The position numbers and the translations under genes were made by a program. Source: Palsa-965 sp044448685 (GTDB lineage Bacteria > Bacteroidota > Bacteroidia > Palsa-965). From it: DNA of 64,000 bases. The stretch is from positions 40,009 to 104,008 of the forward strand of contig JBIOHC010000007.1 of assembly GCA_044448685.1 (NCBI GenBank). The letters are read 5' to 3'. Below the pieces are notes generated by a model that worked only from the letters and a program-made list of their open reading frames with translations, did no database searches and had not been told where the DNA came from. Below are positions 8,759-17,017 of this stretch, one piece after another; position 1 is the stretch's first letter; every line of letters begins with the position of its first letter.

Positions 8759-9678
8759 TGAGAATGCTGGGGTATTTCTTCGGCAGAGAGAAGCAATTTC
8801 CAGGCTTCCTCTACTTTGCCTTCATCCAGCAGGGTTTTGGCAATATGGTGTAAATGTTCATGGAGCTTAACCAGATTACGTCCATAAAGCTCATAGGCTT
8901 CGGAGATAGCTCCGCTTTTCTTAAAAGCAGTAATATCTGCTTCCGAAGGCAGATGTTCCGTATTACCCAGCTGGCCGAGGTTATTACCGCTCAAGATCTT
9001 GCTGTTGCGGATATGAGGAGGAATCTGATCCACACCCATGCCACGGGTAAGTATAGGTTTTGGAACTTTAAAGAGGCTGGTTCCAAAAGCTTTGCTGTAC
9101 CAGTCTCCACCCATACGGGCTACGAGGTTGATTTTGTTCGGATCTATCCCCCCCTGCTCATCCAATACCGATTCATGAATATGCATCAGCACGATTTCAC
9201 AGATAATCAGATTTCCGGCTCCACCCTCTGTACCCAGCTCAATAACCTGTTTTACAATACATTCCATCTGTACCGGACTTTCCTTAACCCGGAAAGGCTT
9301 TACTTTAACCGATGGCAAGGGAGTCAGTCCGGCCTTCGTGAATTCATTGACCCCTTTGGCATATTCAGCACTGGCCAAAGAAGCCTGGTGAACCAGATCG
9401 TAATTCACGACATTGATTACTACTTCCTTGATTTCCTGAATATTATCGAAGGTATTCTTGGTTGTATTGGTGCGTCCGCTGCGGGCGGGTGAAAAGATAG
9501 CAATGGGCGGATGAGCGCTGAACACATTGAAAAAGCTGAAAGGACTCAGATTGGGATTGCCGTCTTTATCGATGGTACTGGCAAAAGCAATGGGCCGGGG
9601 GGCTACAGCACCCAGCAAATAAGAATGAAGTACGGAAGTTTTGATCTGGGAAGGATCAATAACACGCATTTTATCCAT
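8749..9678 (-). CDS. Flavin reductase-like (FMN-binding split barrel) protein
   Basis: 309 residues from the ATG at 9676-9678. The longer frame to 9825 would add an untypical N-terminus. The N-terminal ~200 residues are a flavin reductase-like domain: AVAPRPIAFAST, NLSPFSFFNVFSAHPPIAIFSP and TFDNIQEIKEVVINVV are the FMN-phosphate and isoalloxazine-contacting segments of the family. The C-terminal ~90 residues (NTEHLPSEADITAFKK onward) are helical and of unknown role. Probably a cytoplasmic FMN-dependent oxidoreductase; substrate unknown. A TATATTTG box (9695-9702, minus) precedes it, and the DUF3127 gene follows. Confidence 0.82.
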   Translation of the reverse strand: MDKMRVIDPSQIKTSVLHSYLLGAVAPRPIAFASTIDKDGNPNLSPFSFFNVFSAHPPIAIFSPARSGRTNTTKNTFDNIQEIKEVVINVVNYDLVHQASLASAEYAKGVNEFTKAGLTPLPSVKVKPFRVKESPVQMECIVKQVIELGTEGGAGNLIICEIVLMHIHESVLDEQGGIDPNKINLVARMGGDWYSKAFGTSLFKVPKPILTRGMGVDQIPPHIRNSKILSGNNLGQLGNTEHLPSEADITAFKKSGAISEAYELYGRNLVKLHEHLHHIAKTLLDEGKVEEAWKLLLSAEEIPQHSHKS

Positions 9679-9694
9679 AGGAGAACAAAAATAG

Positions 9695-9702
9695 CAAATA
9701 TA
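9695..9702 (-). promoter_or_regulatory. -7-like promoter box for the flavin reductase-like gene
   Basis: Minus-strand TATATTTG, full match to TAnnTTTG, 16 nt upstream of the ATG at 9678. Its position inside the longer possible frame supports the internal start. No -33 TTG at the usual distance. Confidence 0.4.
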
Positions 9703-9890
9703 GCCTCGGGAGGGGGTGGTGTTTATAAAATGTGAAAGGAAAAGTGCGGATAGGGGAATTGGAGGTGGAACAGAGTCAATGAATACATTATCAGCTAGTT
9801 GCAAGTGATTTCCAAGTATATTCAACGTTTAAAAGGGCTTTTTGGGAAAAATGTTCAAGGATTTGAAATTCGGATACAGTTAGTTGAAAT

Positions 9891-12158
9891 TTATACTCTG
9901 ATTCCAATTACCGTAACATCATCCGTCTGCTCCATTCCGCCTTTCCAATTCGTGTGACATTCATCCAGAATTGCTCCTTGCTCTTCCATAGTCTTGTCCT
10001 GAATGGATAAAATCAGTTCCTTGAATTTTTTCTTCATCAGTTTCTTGTCATCCCTTCCGAACTGGTCAGCATAACCGTCTGTAATTAGGTAATAGGTCTC
10101 TCCTCTGCTCGGAGCCAGGGCATGTGAGGTAAAAGGAATCCTGCCTTCGCTCTTGCCGATGGGTTGTTTGTCGGATTTTATTTCAATCAACTCACTTCCC
10201 TTGACAAACCAAAGCGGGTTATTAGCCCCGCTCCATTTCATTTTGCCTGATGCCTTGTCAATAGAAAGCAGTGAAATATCCATCCCGTCTTTGATTTCTT
10301 CTCCGCTCTTCGCAAAGGTTTCCAGCACAAGTTCTGTGACCTTATCGAGAATCTGTCCTGTATCAGTTAAGTCAAATTCATTGACAGTTCTGTTGAGAGC
10401 ATTGGAGCAAACAATACTTACCAGGGCTCCTGGTACTCCATGGCCTGTGCAATCGCATGCTGCAATTAAAACAGAACTTTCAGTAGAATGCAACCAATAG
10501 AAGTCTCCAGCAACAATGTCTTTGGGTCTGTAAAGAACAAATGAGTGAGGTAAAAGAGAGTTGATTTGACTCAAGGACGGGAGGATAGCTTGCTGAAGAC
10601 GCTTGGCATAGATTATACTGTCCAGAATTTCATGTTGCTTCTCCTCAATTAAATGTTTCTGTTCTTCCGTCTCTTTGTTTTTAATTTCGATCATTTTTTT
10701 CTGTTTCTTGGTAATTTTGAGTGACCTGAAAACAATTGCCGCAATAACCAGTACAAGTATCAATACGAAAGCAATTGAGGCACTCACCAACTTTTGTTTG
10801 TCCCTCTCTACTTTGTTAATGGCTTTAATTTTCTCTTGCTCTGCCTTGGATTTTGCATTCAGTTCAACTTCTTTTTTTTCAATATCGAATGTAGATTGCA
10901 AATCATTAATCTTCTTTGCATCACTATCACTATAAAGACTATCGTGTGCAATTTTGGCGCATTTAAAATATTCCAAAGCATTTTTATAATCTTTTAACCC
11001 TTCATAATCCTGGGCCTGATTTTCATAGTTTCCAATCAAAACTTCTGGCCCGAAATTATTTTCCTTGCTAATTCTTTCGCCAATTTTGAGATATTGTAAG
11101 GAAGTTTGGTATTCCTTCTTCTGGGCATAAATCTCGCCCAGCAGACCATAACAGGACGCCAGAGGGAGGTTATAAAAGGGGGAGGAATGTGCCAAGTCTT
11201 TAAATTTTGCAATAGCCTTGTTTGTATTTATAATTGCCTCATTATAGTTAAGTTGATTGGAATAGGAAATTCCCAGCATGGCATAGCTGGCTGCGATGCC
11301 ATCCTTTTTATCAATTGGTTCAAAAAGAATTAAAGCTTTTTGTGCGTAAAACCCCGCGGAATCATTTTTTTGCAAAACGTAGACTCCTCCAATCTTTAAA
11401 TAACAACCTGCTTTAAGTACTTTTAAATTTTCGTCGACAGGTTTCCCCTCACATAGTTTTAGCGCCATAAAATAATATTCCAGTGCTTTGGAATAATTTT
11501 TTATGTTGCTGTAAATTTCTGCAACACTGTAATAAGAACTGATTATGAGATTATCGTCATGCTGGTTTTCCACCTCTTTTAGTGCTTTCAATTGATACTC
11601 TAACGCTTTTGGGTAGTTGGATAGATACTTGTACGCTGTCCCAATATAGATGTAGCAGGCAAGAATTCCCTTTTTGTCATCAAGCTCTTCAGCTACTTTT
11701 AATTCTAACAAGTAATACTCCAATGCCTTCACATTGTTTCCAAGTAGTTTATAGCATTCTGCGACGTTTTTTATTTCAGTTTTCATCCTGGTTTTTAGCC
11801 CAAATACTGAATCGGTTTTTAATGCCGTCAAAAAGAATTCGAGTGACTTCTGAAACTGTGATTCGTATTGATATGCATACCCGATGATTCTATTCCCTTT
11901 CGATATACCAAGTCCGTATTTTATTTTTTGAGATAAGGCAAGCACTTTGTTGCCGTACTGAAGGGCACTATCTGCTGTCGTTTTAGTGGAGAGGAATTGT
12001 TCAGAAATGGCTACAAGTATTTTTACCTTTTGCGTATCAACGCTGCATAGCTGGTATTGAGTTTGAAGACTGTCTAAAGTGCGCTTATTTTGGGAAGATA
12101 AACTCCTGTAGCAAGAAAGGAGAATTATCCCCGAAAGCGCGTATTTTAATAGGTACAT
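9891..12158 (-). CDS. TPR-repeat SpoIIE-family serine phosphatase (membrane-anchored)
   Basis: 755 residues from the ATG at 12156-12158. The 38 residues upstream look untypical, whereas MYLLKYALSGIILLSCYRSLSSQ is a signal sequence. Order: signal peptide; about ten TPR-like repeats (e.g. KALEYYLLELKVAEELDDKK, then KALEYQLKAL); one membrane segment near residue 465 (VSASIAFVLILVLVIAAIVF); a coiled coil (KKMIEIKNKETEEQKHLIEE); and a C-terminal PP2C/SpoIIE domain with DFYWLH, ACDCTGHGVPGALVS and TDGYADQFG, which carry the metal-binding aspartates. The layout suggests a periplasmic TPR sensor controlling a cytoplasmic Ser/Thr phosphatase. No partner anti-sigma factor or kinase is adjacent. Confidence 0.9.
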   Translation of the reverse strand: MYLLKYALSGIILLSCYRSLSSQNKRTLDSLQTQYQLCSVDTQKVKILVAISEQFLSTKTTADSALQYGNKVLALSQKIKYGLGISKGNRIIGYAYQYESQFQKSLEFFLTALKTDSVFGLKTRMKTEIKNVAECYKLLGNNVKALEYYLLELKVAEELDDKKGILACYIYIGTAYKYLSNYPKALEYQLKALKEVENQHDDNLIISSYYSVAEIYSNIKNYSKALEYYFMALKLCEGKPVDENLKVLKAGCYLKIGGVYVLQKNDSAGFYAQKALILFEPIDKKDGIAASYAMLGISYSNQLNYNEAIINTNKAIAKFKDLAHSSPFYNLPLASCYGLLGEIYAQKKEYQTSLQYLKIGERISKENNFGPEVLIGNYENQAQDYEGLKDYKNALEYFKCAKIAHDSLYSDSDAKKINDLQSTFDIEKKEVELNAKSKAEQEKIKAINKVERDKQKLVSASIAFVLILVLVIAAIVFRSLKITKKQKKMIEIKNKETEEQKHLIEEKQHEILDSIIYAKRLQQAILPSLSQINSLLPHSFVLYRPKDIVAGDFYWLHSTESSVLIAACDCTGHGVPGALVSIVCSNALNRTVNEFDLTDTGQILDKVTELVLETFAKSGEEIKDGMDISLLSIDKASGKMKWSGANNPLWFVKGSELIEIKSDKQPIGKSEGRIPFTSHALAPSRGETYYLITDGYADQFGRDDKKLMKKKFKELILSIQDKTMEEQGAILDECHTNWKGGMEQTDDVTVIGIRV

Positions 12159-12332
12159 GTAAGTGGAGATTGGATTTCTTGTTTTGCTAAGGTATTCAAA
12201 ATACCTGATGAGGTGGTAAAGGATGACTAGTGAAAAAAAGGGGCGAATTGCGTTCGCGTGCGTACTCTGCACAGAGCCCTCTAACAGTAAGGTATTGAGA
12301 TCTTTAGGGGTAGAAAGGTGTGTGAGCGAATG

Positions 12333-12389
12333 TAAAAAAAACCAGAGTGAATGTCATTGCTCGCGCGCTCACAGTCACTCTGGTTTTTT
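12333..12389. terminator. Bidirectional intrinsic terminator
   Basis: An A8 run followed by ACCAGAGTGA (ending 12350) is mirrored by TCACTCTGGT then T6 (12375-12388), with a 24-nt loop. Because A- and T-tracts flank both sides it can work on either strand. On the minus strand it would end the tRNA-Leu transcript, which finishes at 12423. Confidence 0.75.
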
Positions 12390-12422
12390 GGTCCGCCTTC
12401 GCTAAAGCTTTGACGGACAATG

Positions 12423-12504
12423 TGCGGATAGGGGGACTCGAACCCACACGCCTCGCGGCACCAGATCCTAAGTCTGGCTCGGCTACCAATTACGACATAT
12501 CCGC
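12423..12504 (-). tRNA. tRNA-Leu (anticodon UAG)
   Basis: The 7-bp acceptor stem is GCGGATA/TATCCGC (12498-12504 with 12424-12430), with discriminator A at 12423. The anticodon stem-loop is CCAGA-CTTAGGA-TCTGG, giving anticodon TAG. A long class II variable arm (GCCGCGAGGC) and the T-arm GTGGGTTCGAGTCCCC follow, as expected for leucine tRNA. No 3' CCA is encoded (the next bases read CA). A bidirectional terminator lies about 35 nt downstream. Confidence 0.95.
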
Positions 12505-12627
12505 AAAGATTGTCTTAAAACGGGGGTAAAGATAGGGTTTTCCTTCAAATTAGAACAAACATATCCGATTGAGAGTTGTATGACAACCGCTATATCTCGT
12601 TCGATCTAAAAATCGTACACTTATATC

Positions 12628-12870
12628 ATGGAAAAGATAAAAGACCTTATTCATTCCGACAAGGAAATACTGGGTGGATAACCTGTATTTAAAGGGACCC
12701 GTGTTCCACTGGAAACTTTATTTATGCATCTGGAAAAAAGTGTTACAATGGATGAATTTCTGGATGAATTTCCTTCTGTTACCAAGGCCCAGGTTATTGG
12801 AGTACTCTCTTTTGCGAAGAAGCTGCTGACTTCCAAGAACATTCAAAAAATTTATGAAACTGCTGCTTGA
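12628..12870 (+). pseudogene. DUF433 (VapB-like antitoxin) gene with an in-frame stop
   Basis: Read from the ATG at 12628, the frame gives MEKIKDLIHSDKEILGG, then TAA at 12679-12681, then PVFKGTRVPLETLFMHLEKS and DEFLDEFPSVTKAQVIGVL up to TGA at 12868-12870. ILGG-x-PVFKGTRVP and the DEFL..FPSV..Q segment are the DUF433 signature; the stop replaces one residue in the middle of the motif. The rest of the 81-codon frame is intact, so this is a single nonsense change. DUF433 proteins are commonly paired with DUF5615 PIN-like toxins, and a remnant of one follows with overlap. Confidence 0.85.
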
Positions 12871-12889
12871 TGAAAACTTGCCTAAGTGA
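12854..12889 (+). pseudogene. 5' remnant of a DUF5615 PIN-like toxin gene
   Basis: ATG at 12854 gives MKLLLDENLPK followed by TGA (12887-12889). MKLLLDENLP is the standard N-terminus of DUF5615 PIN-like toxins, carrying the first catalytic Asp. It overlaps the DUF433 end by 17 nt, as in intact operons of this type. No further DUF5615 sequence (about 100 residues expected) is seen downstream, where an unrelated frame takes over, so most of the toxin gene is deleted. Confidence 0.75.
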
Positions 12890-13259
12890 AGTTTTCCGTA
12901 TCAAATTATTCGGAACTCAACCCATAGCCCGGGCATCTGATAAAACACTGGAGCGGATCATTAACCGCGAATTTCAGTCCCAAACCGAAGTGGTAAAGCA
13001 AAAGCTGGAAAAGATCGATTCAGATTCCCATCCTGGTAAGAACAGACTTTCGGCGGCAGTATTAAAGCTTGCCGATGGAGAAATGAATGCGCTTGATCAT
13101 TATATAATCCTTTGCAATGCGGACCACAGGGATGTACTAGCTCTTGCTGAATATCCCAGGTGCAACACAATTGGCATGGTCGCCATGAATAATCAAAACA
13201 TGAAATCGATTTACTTAGCAGATTGGCTGGAATATCAAGCATGGATCAATCGCCCCTGA
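12870..13259 (+). CDS. Hypothetical protein, possibly 5'-fused or truncated
   Basis: 129 residues from the ATG at 12870. I do not recognise a named domain. The body is soluble and helical: TLERIINREFQSQTEVVKQ, KIDSDSHPGKNRLSAAVLKL, ALDHYIILCNADHRDVLALA. No signal peptide or membrane segment is seen. The first few codons (MKTCLSEV) are the DUF5615 start read in another frame, so the original start was probably lost when the toxin gene was deleted; no other ATG occurs before residue ~75. Whether the protein is made is uncertain. No partner is evident. Confidence 0.5.
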   Translation: MKTCLSEVFRIKLFGTQPIARASDKTLERIINREFQSQTEVVKQKLEKIDSDSHPGKNRLSAAVLKLADGEMNALDHYIILCNADHRDVLALAEYPRCNTIGMVAMNNQNMKSIYLADWLEYQAWINRP

Positions 13260-13285
13260 TACTCCCGGCGTGAAGGATTAGCTCT

Positions 13286-13816
13286 TTATTTGCAATCAAC
13301 GACAAAGTGTTTCGACCGCTCATTCCCCATTCCTGCAGCCTTCGTAAAATCTTCACAAGCCCCTCTCTTATTACCCAACCTGAGTTTTACCATGCCCCTG
13401 TTATGGAAATAATCTGAATCTCCGGGGTCTTGTTCTATGGCCCTGTTTAAATAATCAAGCTCAGCCTGATAGTCACCTGTTTTACTTTTACAAATACTGA
13501 GGTTGTAGTAAACCCTTTTGTAGCCCGGTTGGATTGAGGAAGCTTTCATGAGCAAAGTCTGTGCTTCCTGACAGTTGAGACTGTCATAGAAACACGAAGT
13601 TGACTTCACCACCCCTAATCCGTAATATCCATCGGGCCGGGTACTGTCGAGCTGAATAGCCGATTCAAAAATGGCGGTTGCTTCGCTTAGTTTTTTCTGG
13701 TGAAAATTATCCAGCCCTTGTTTAATCAGGCTGTCATACCGCACTTTTTGTGCCGGCATCTGGGAATAAGAGAAGGACGCGAGGAGCAGGAAGAAGGAGA
13801 GAGAAAATAATTTCAT
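13286..13816 (-). CDS. Secreted TPR-repeat protein
   Basis: 176 residues. A signal peptide (MKLFSLSFFLLLASFSYSQ) precedes three to four TPR motifs: NFHQKKLSEATAIFESAIQ, a middle repeat with SIQPGYKRVYYNL, DYLNRAIEQDPGDSDYFHNR and MVKLRLGNKRGACEDFTKAA. TPRs mediate protein-protein contacts; the protein likely acts in the periplasm or at the outer membrane. Nearest neighbours on the strand are two other small exported proteins without known function. Confidence 0.75.
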   Translation of the reverse strand: MKLFSLSFFLLLASFSYSQMPAQKVRYDSLIKQGLDNFHQKKLSEATAIFESAIQLDSTRPDGYYGLGVVKSTSCFYDSLNCQEAQTLLMKASSIQPGYKRVYYNLSICKSKTGDYQAELDYLNRAIEQDPGDSDYFHNRGMVKLRLGNKRGACEDFTKAAGMGNERSKHFVVDCK

Positions 13817-13849
13817 ATACTACAATTGATTTAAAAGTTACAAACCCAA

Positions 13850-14287
13850 TCAATATTTATATACTAGCTTATAAATTTCTTTCAAGGGATAATCCCCGTC
13901 TAAACCATAATCCTTTATGACAATGACCTCTTTCCGCTTGTATACAGTAAGTGTTGAAGTGGGCTGATCGGAAGCACGAAGCGTTCTTACATGTATCAGG
14001 TTATTCAGGTCAGCATTTTCCAGAAAATGCCGTAATGTAGCCATTTCGGGTTTCGTTAAGGAATAGGTTGATTCCTTATAGGCCGGATTAAAATACCATT
14101 TCCGGCAATGACTGGAATCTTTCTCAAAATCCATATAGACATCTATTGATGGGAAGTCATCTGCCTCAACACCAAATGCGCTTAATTTCATTTCAACCTT
14201 CAGAATTGAAAGGTCAGTCGTCTGACCCAAACAATCTGATGCTACACAAGTAACGAACATAAAAAACAGTAAAATGCTTTTTCTCAT
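13850..14287 (-). CDS. Small secreted protein of unknown function
   Basis: 145 residues with an N-terminal signal sequence (MRKSILLFFMFVTCVASD, then CLGQ; the cysteine could alternatively be a lipobox). The mature part is mixed alpha/beta with MATLRHFLENADLNNL and STLTVYKRKEVIVIKDYG. I do not recognise the family. It lies 34 nt before the TPR gene on the same strand and after a frameshifted exported protein, so the three may form one transcription unit. Confidence 0.6.
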   Translation of the reverse strand: MRKSILLFFMFVTCVASDCLGQTTDLSILKVEMKLSAFGVEADDFPSIDVYMDFEKDSSHCRKWYFNPAYKESTYSLTKPEMATLRHFLENADLNNLIHVRTLRASDQPTSTLTVYKRKEVIVIKDYGLDGDYPLKEIYKLVYKY

Positions 14288-14346
14288 TTCAGATTCTCCT
14301 TTGAAAGTGGACTATGAATGGGTGTCAGCTGATACACCCCTTCTTC

Positions 14347-15256
14347 TTAATATAAACCAAGACCCAGCTTCATCCCAAAATAATTCTGATTACTGTATTT
14401 GGATATAAATGCCTTACTTACAATTGTATTTAATTGTTGTCCGCTGAAAGAGGCATTTTTAAGGGTAAATTGTTCGTAACAGAAACTGACTGTTATGAAT
14501 TTATAGATCTGGGGAAGCAGCTTCTGATCCATCAGCAGAATTCTACCGCAATGGAAGAATTTGTAAGGATTAAAACTCAGCTCTATTTCCACTTCATTCT
14601 CTGTTCCAAGATACAGCGGATTATTATCCAGACCTCCGTTCAAACGATTCGCATTATAGTTACCGAAAAAATCATAGGTGGCACCACCTTTTTTTACTTC
14701 CAGCAAAAACCCGCCCCCATTTATCCGGAAAGGGAGAGAATGATATTCCGTAAAAAGAGGGGAAGTTGCCCTGTAGGTACACGCCGTTTTGATTGTTTAT
14801 ACCATCATGAAATACGTGGGCCCGCAAGGAGTCATTGGCTGAAGAATACCTGGTTTGATAGCTGGCATTGAAGTCATTCACAAACCCCTGACTGAAATAT
14901 TGTTTCGTTCTGCCACTCAGAAACAAACGTGTGTCAACGAATACACCCAGGATAAATTTCCGGGTAAATAGTCTTCCTAAATTGAGACCGATCGTCATGT
15001 CCATACCTCCCCGTCTGAATGGAAATGTCTGTGGCAAATACATATACTGCCATCTCAGATTAAAAAGAGAGGCATGGGTATTGGAATCGGGTATAAAAAT
15101 ATAATTCAGAAATCTGTTGTTTACAATTCCGGGGGCTATATACACATCATTCTTTTTCACCTTCGTGCTGTCAACACCCTGGGCCAGCAACCCCGTGCCA
15201 ATCAATACAAATAAAGTGAGAATAAATGGCCGCATTCTATTCATTGACTCATTCAT
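14347..15256 (-). pseudogene. Frameshifted exported beta-rich protein
   Basis: Two overlapping frames make one protein. The first (15256 down to 14672) has a signal peptide (FILTLFVLIGTGLLAQ) and amphipathic strands such as SLFNLRWQYMYLPQTFPFRR. The second (to 14347) continues with LEVKKGGATYDFFGNYNANR and ends SNQNYFGMKLGLGLY, a pattern of alternating residues with a terminal aromatic like outer-membrane barrels. The frames meet near 14729-14745: removing one base there gives ...YGISF-LPFRINGGGFLLEVKKGG. So there is one extra base (or two missing), by mutation or sequencing error. No named family recognised. Confidence 0.65.
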
Positions 15257-15292
15257 TTTCGTATTCGCTCAGAACAAACATAAGCCTTTTGA

Positions 15293-16135
15293 TTATCGTT
15301 TATTCGAATACCTGTCCAGCTTTTCCTTTTCCTGTTTAGACAGACTGTTGATTCCTTTTCTGTGAATCTTATCCAGTATCTCATCCAGCTCCAGTTCCTG
15401 CTCTCTTTTTTCGGCATTGTATTTCTCATCAATATTGAAATAGGTTTTCTTTGGTTTCTGAAACAGGGTGCCGACCATTAGATAGTGAGGATTCCGGATT
15501 ATCAGGATGAGAAATACAAAAGTGGGAATAAGAATTAAGAGAATAGGTATATAATTCACCCGTATTACCTGTGGCACCAATGCAATTGCAATCAGCAGGC
15601 CAGTGATTCCTCCACCCAGGTGAGCTTCATGTCCTGTATTATCGCGTTTGGATTTGATTCCGTAAATAGAATACAATACATACCCCAGGCCGTAAGCCCA
15701 GGCTGGTATGGAAAACGGGAGACCGAAGAAGCTGATCCCCATTCCGGGAAACAAGGCTATGGAAGCGAAGATAACCCCACTGATAGCGCCGGATGCTCCA
15801 ACGGAACTGTAATCACCGTGATTTTTATGAATAAAGAGAGTGAGTAAATCACCTCCCACCAAACTAACCATATAAATCAAAACTGCTTTCCCTTCCCCCA
15901 ATGATAATTCAAGTCCACCGTAGAAAAAATAAAGACTCAGCATGTTAAACAACAGGTGAGTCCAGCTTACATGCAGGAAACCGGAAGAAATAAGGCGTTT
16001 GTATTCCTTGCTGATAAGGATTTTATCAACGTCGAATGCATAACGGTTCAGAAAACTTTCGTCTTTTAAGCCCTGGTAAGAGAAAAGGATGTTGGAGAGT
16101 ATCAGTATCCAGCCGCTTATTCCGAGATATCCCAT
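15293..16135 (-). CDS. Rhomboid-family intramembrane serine protease
   Basis: 280 residues from the ATG at 16133-16135; a TTG 21 nt upstream is possible but less likely. Six or more hydrophobic segments are present. HVSWTHLLFNMLSLYFF is the conserved TM2 region, GASGAISG carries nucleophile Ser115, and GHEAHLGGGITG carries catalytic His172. The dyad cleaves transmembrane substrates within the membrane. A charged C-terminal tail of about 55 residues (from KPKKTYFNIDEKYN on) is cytoplasmic or periplasmic and low in similarity to other rhomboids. Substrates unknown. Confidence 0.9.
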   Translation of the reverse strand: MGYLGISGWILILSNILFSYQGLKDESFLNRYAFDVDKILISKEYKRLISSGFLHVSWTHLLFNMLSLYFFYGGLELSLGEGKAVLIYMVSLVGGDLLTLFIHKNHGDYSSVGASGAISGVIFASIALFPGMGISFFGLPFSIPAWAYGLGYVLYSIYGIKSKRDNTGHEAHLGGGITGLLIAIALVPQVIRVNYIPILLILIPTFVFLILIIRNPHYLMVGTLFQKPKKTYFNIDEKYNAEKREQELELDEILDKIHRKGINSLSKQEKEKLDRYSNKR

Positions 16136-16264
16136 AGGTTTTACGAAAATAGTCAATCATTTCTGTTCAACAGAAACATGAAATTCAATGCTGCTTAAGT
16201 CTGTTCAGAAAGATAGTGATCATTTCCCCTATTTCCCATCCCTGATTGTTTGCAGACAAACAAA

Positions 16265-16759
16265 ATGAATGCATGCTTGCACAGAGTCGTATTAGATTCA
16301 GGTATTCCGGGTACAGATGCTACCATTCCAGATATAGCTCAGACTATTCCATGTACAGACAAAGCTTAAAGAAGTATATACTTATCTAATACTGGTACAG
16401 ACGAAGCTATCTTAGGAATAGACGACGCTATACCAGGTACAGCGTCGTCTATCGTGAGTACGGCACCGGCTATGGGTTGTACAGATCCGGCTTTAGCGGG
16501 TACAGATGTATCTATTCCGGGTACTGCTACTTCTTTATCTGGTACAACTTTAGCTGAGAAAGGTACAGGCTATGTTTTAAGACGTACATACTCTGCTTTA
16601 AGAGGTACATGATCGGCTATACCAGGTAAAGCCCAGGCTTTAAACGGTACATACGCAGCCAATCCGTTTCGGAGGGTTTCCTTTTATCCGGCCAGAGAAA
16701 ATCGAATCAGAAATACATGGAAATTAAGGATTCCGGCCTATCCAAGATGTATCTTATAA
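16265..16759 (+). pseudogene. Candidate decayed heptapeptide-repeat reading frame
   Basis: One plus frame starting at ATG 16265 runs 165 codons with only two internal stops (TAA 16367-16369, TGA 16610-16612) before TAA at 16757. It is in phase with the 21-nt array, so the translation repeats every seven residues with consensus G-T-D-x-A-I-P (e.g. GTDATIP, GTDEAIL, GTDVSIP). The first segment, MNACLHRVVLDSGIP and on, is an open 34-codon frame. No known domain. It may instead be a non-coding DNA array that happens to be open; the opposite strand has a V-P-x-x-A-x-x heptad with three stops. Confidence 0.35.
16289..16666. repeat. 18-unit tandem repeat with exact 21-nt period
   Basis: From 16289 the sequence divides into 18 contiguous 21-nt units with no insertion or deletion, ending at 16666. 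Unit consensus is GGTACAGATnnAGCTATnCCG. Counting the 17 units from 16310: A at position 4 in all 17, T at 3 in 16, C at 14 in 16 and T at 15 in 15, while positions 8-12 and 19-21 vary freely. The first unit (16289-16309) is weaker but in phase. Two helical turns of B-DNA also equal about 21 bp. Flanks 16157-16264 and 16760-17017 contain no gene I can support. Confidence 0.9.
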
Positions 16760-16923
16760 TCCGGGAACTCTGCTTTAGAATGAATTCAGCTCCTTAAAAG
16801 TGGTTGAAAATCAACAAAATGCAGGGAGTGCTAAAATTGAAGGGAGAATTTGAAAAGGAGAAAATTAAGGTTTCGAAAACCACAACCAGAACGATGCTAT
16901 TGTATCACGCCTACAGGGTTTAA

Positions 16924-16950
16924 CGCTCTCCGTTCTGTTTCTCCGCTCTA
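16924..16950. repeat. Dispersed repeat copy 1 (CTCTGTTTCTCCGCTCT family)
   Basis: CGCTCTCCGTTCTGTTTCTC followed by CGCTCTA, downstream of the minus-strand YceH gene. One base differs from the copy at 17826-17852; a third copy is at 54457-54478. All three are in the same orientation and each follows, or overlaps, the 3' end of a minus-strand gene. Confidence 0.7.
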
Positions 16951-17017
16951 TAATTGTGTCATCCCTTCGGTATTAACCGCGAAGTCTTGTGTCTTATGTC
17001 TTGATTCTTTCGTCTAA

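Noticed and set aside
12423..12504. tRNA-Leu as an attachment site for a genomic island
   Set aside because: No integrase or duplicated tRNA 3' end was found. The nearby toxin-antitoxin remnants alone do not show an integrated element.
12223..12529. Short frames over the tRNA-Leu and terminator on both strands
   Set aside because: They run through the tRNA and the hairpin, with no family similarity; shadow frames.
16161..16175. TTCTGTT-C-AACAGAA palindrome upstream of the rhomboid gene
   Set aside because: A 7-bp arm near the start could be an operator, but with a single copy and no regulator gene nearby I cannot support it.
16289..16666. Possible CRISPR array
   Set aside because: The units are contiguous 21-nt repeats that differ from one another. 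There are no uniform direct repeats with unique spacers, and no cas genes in the window.
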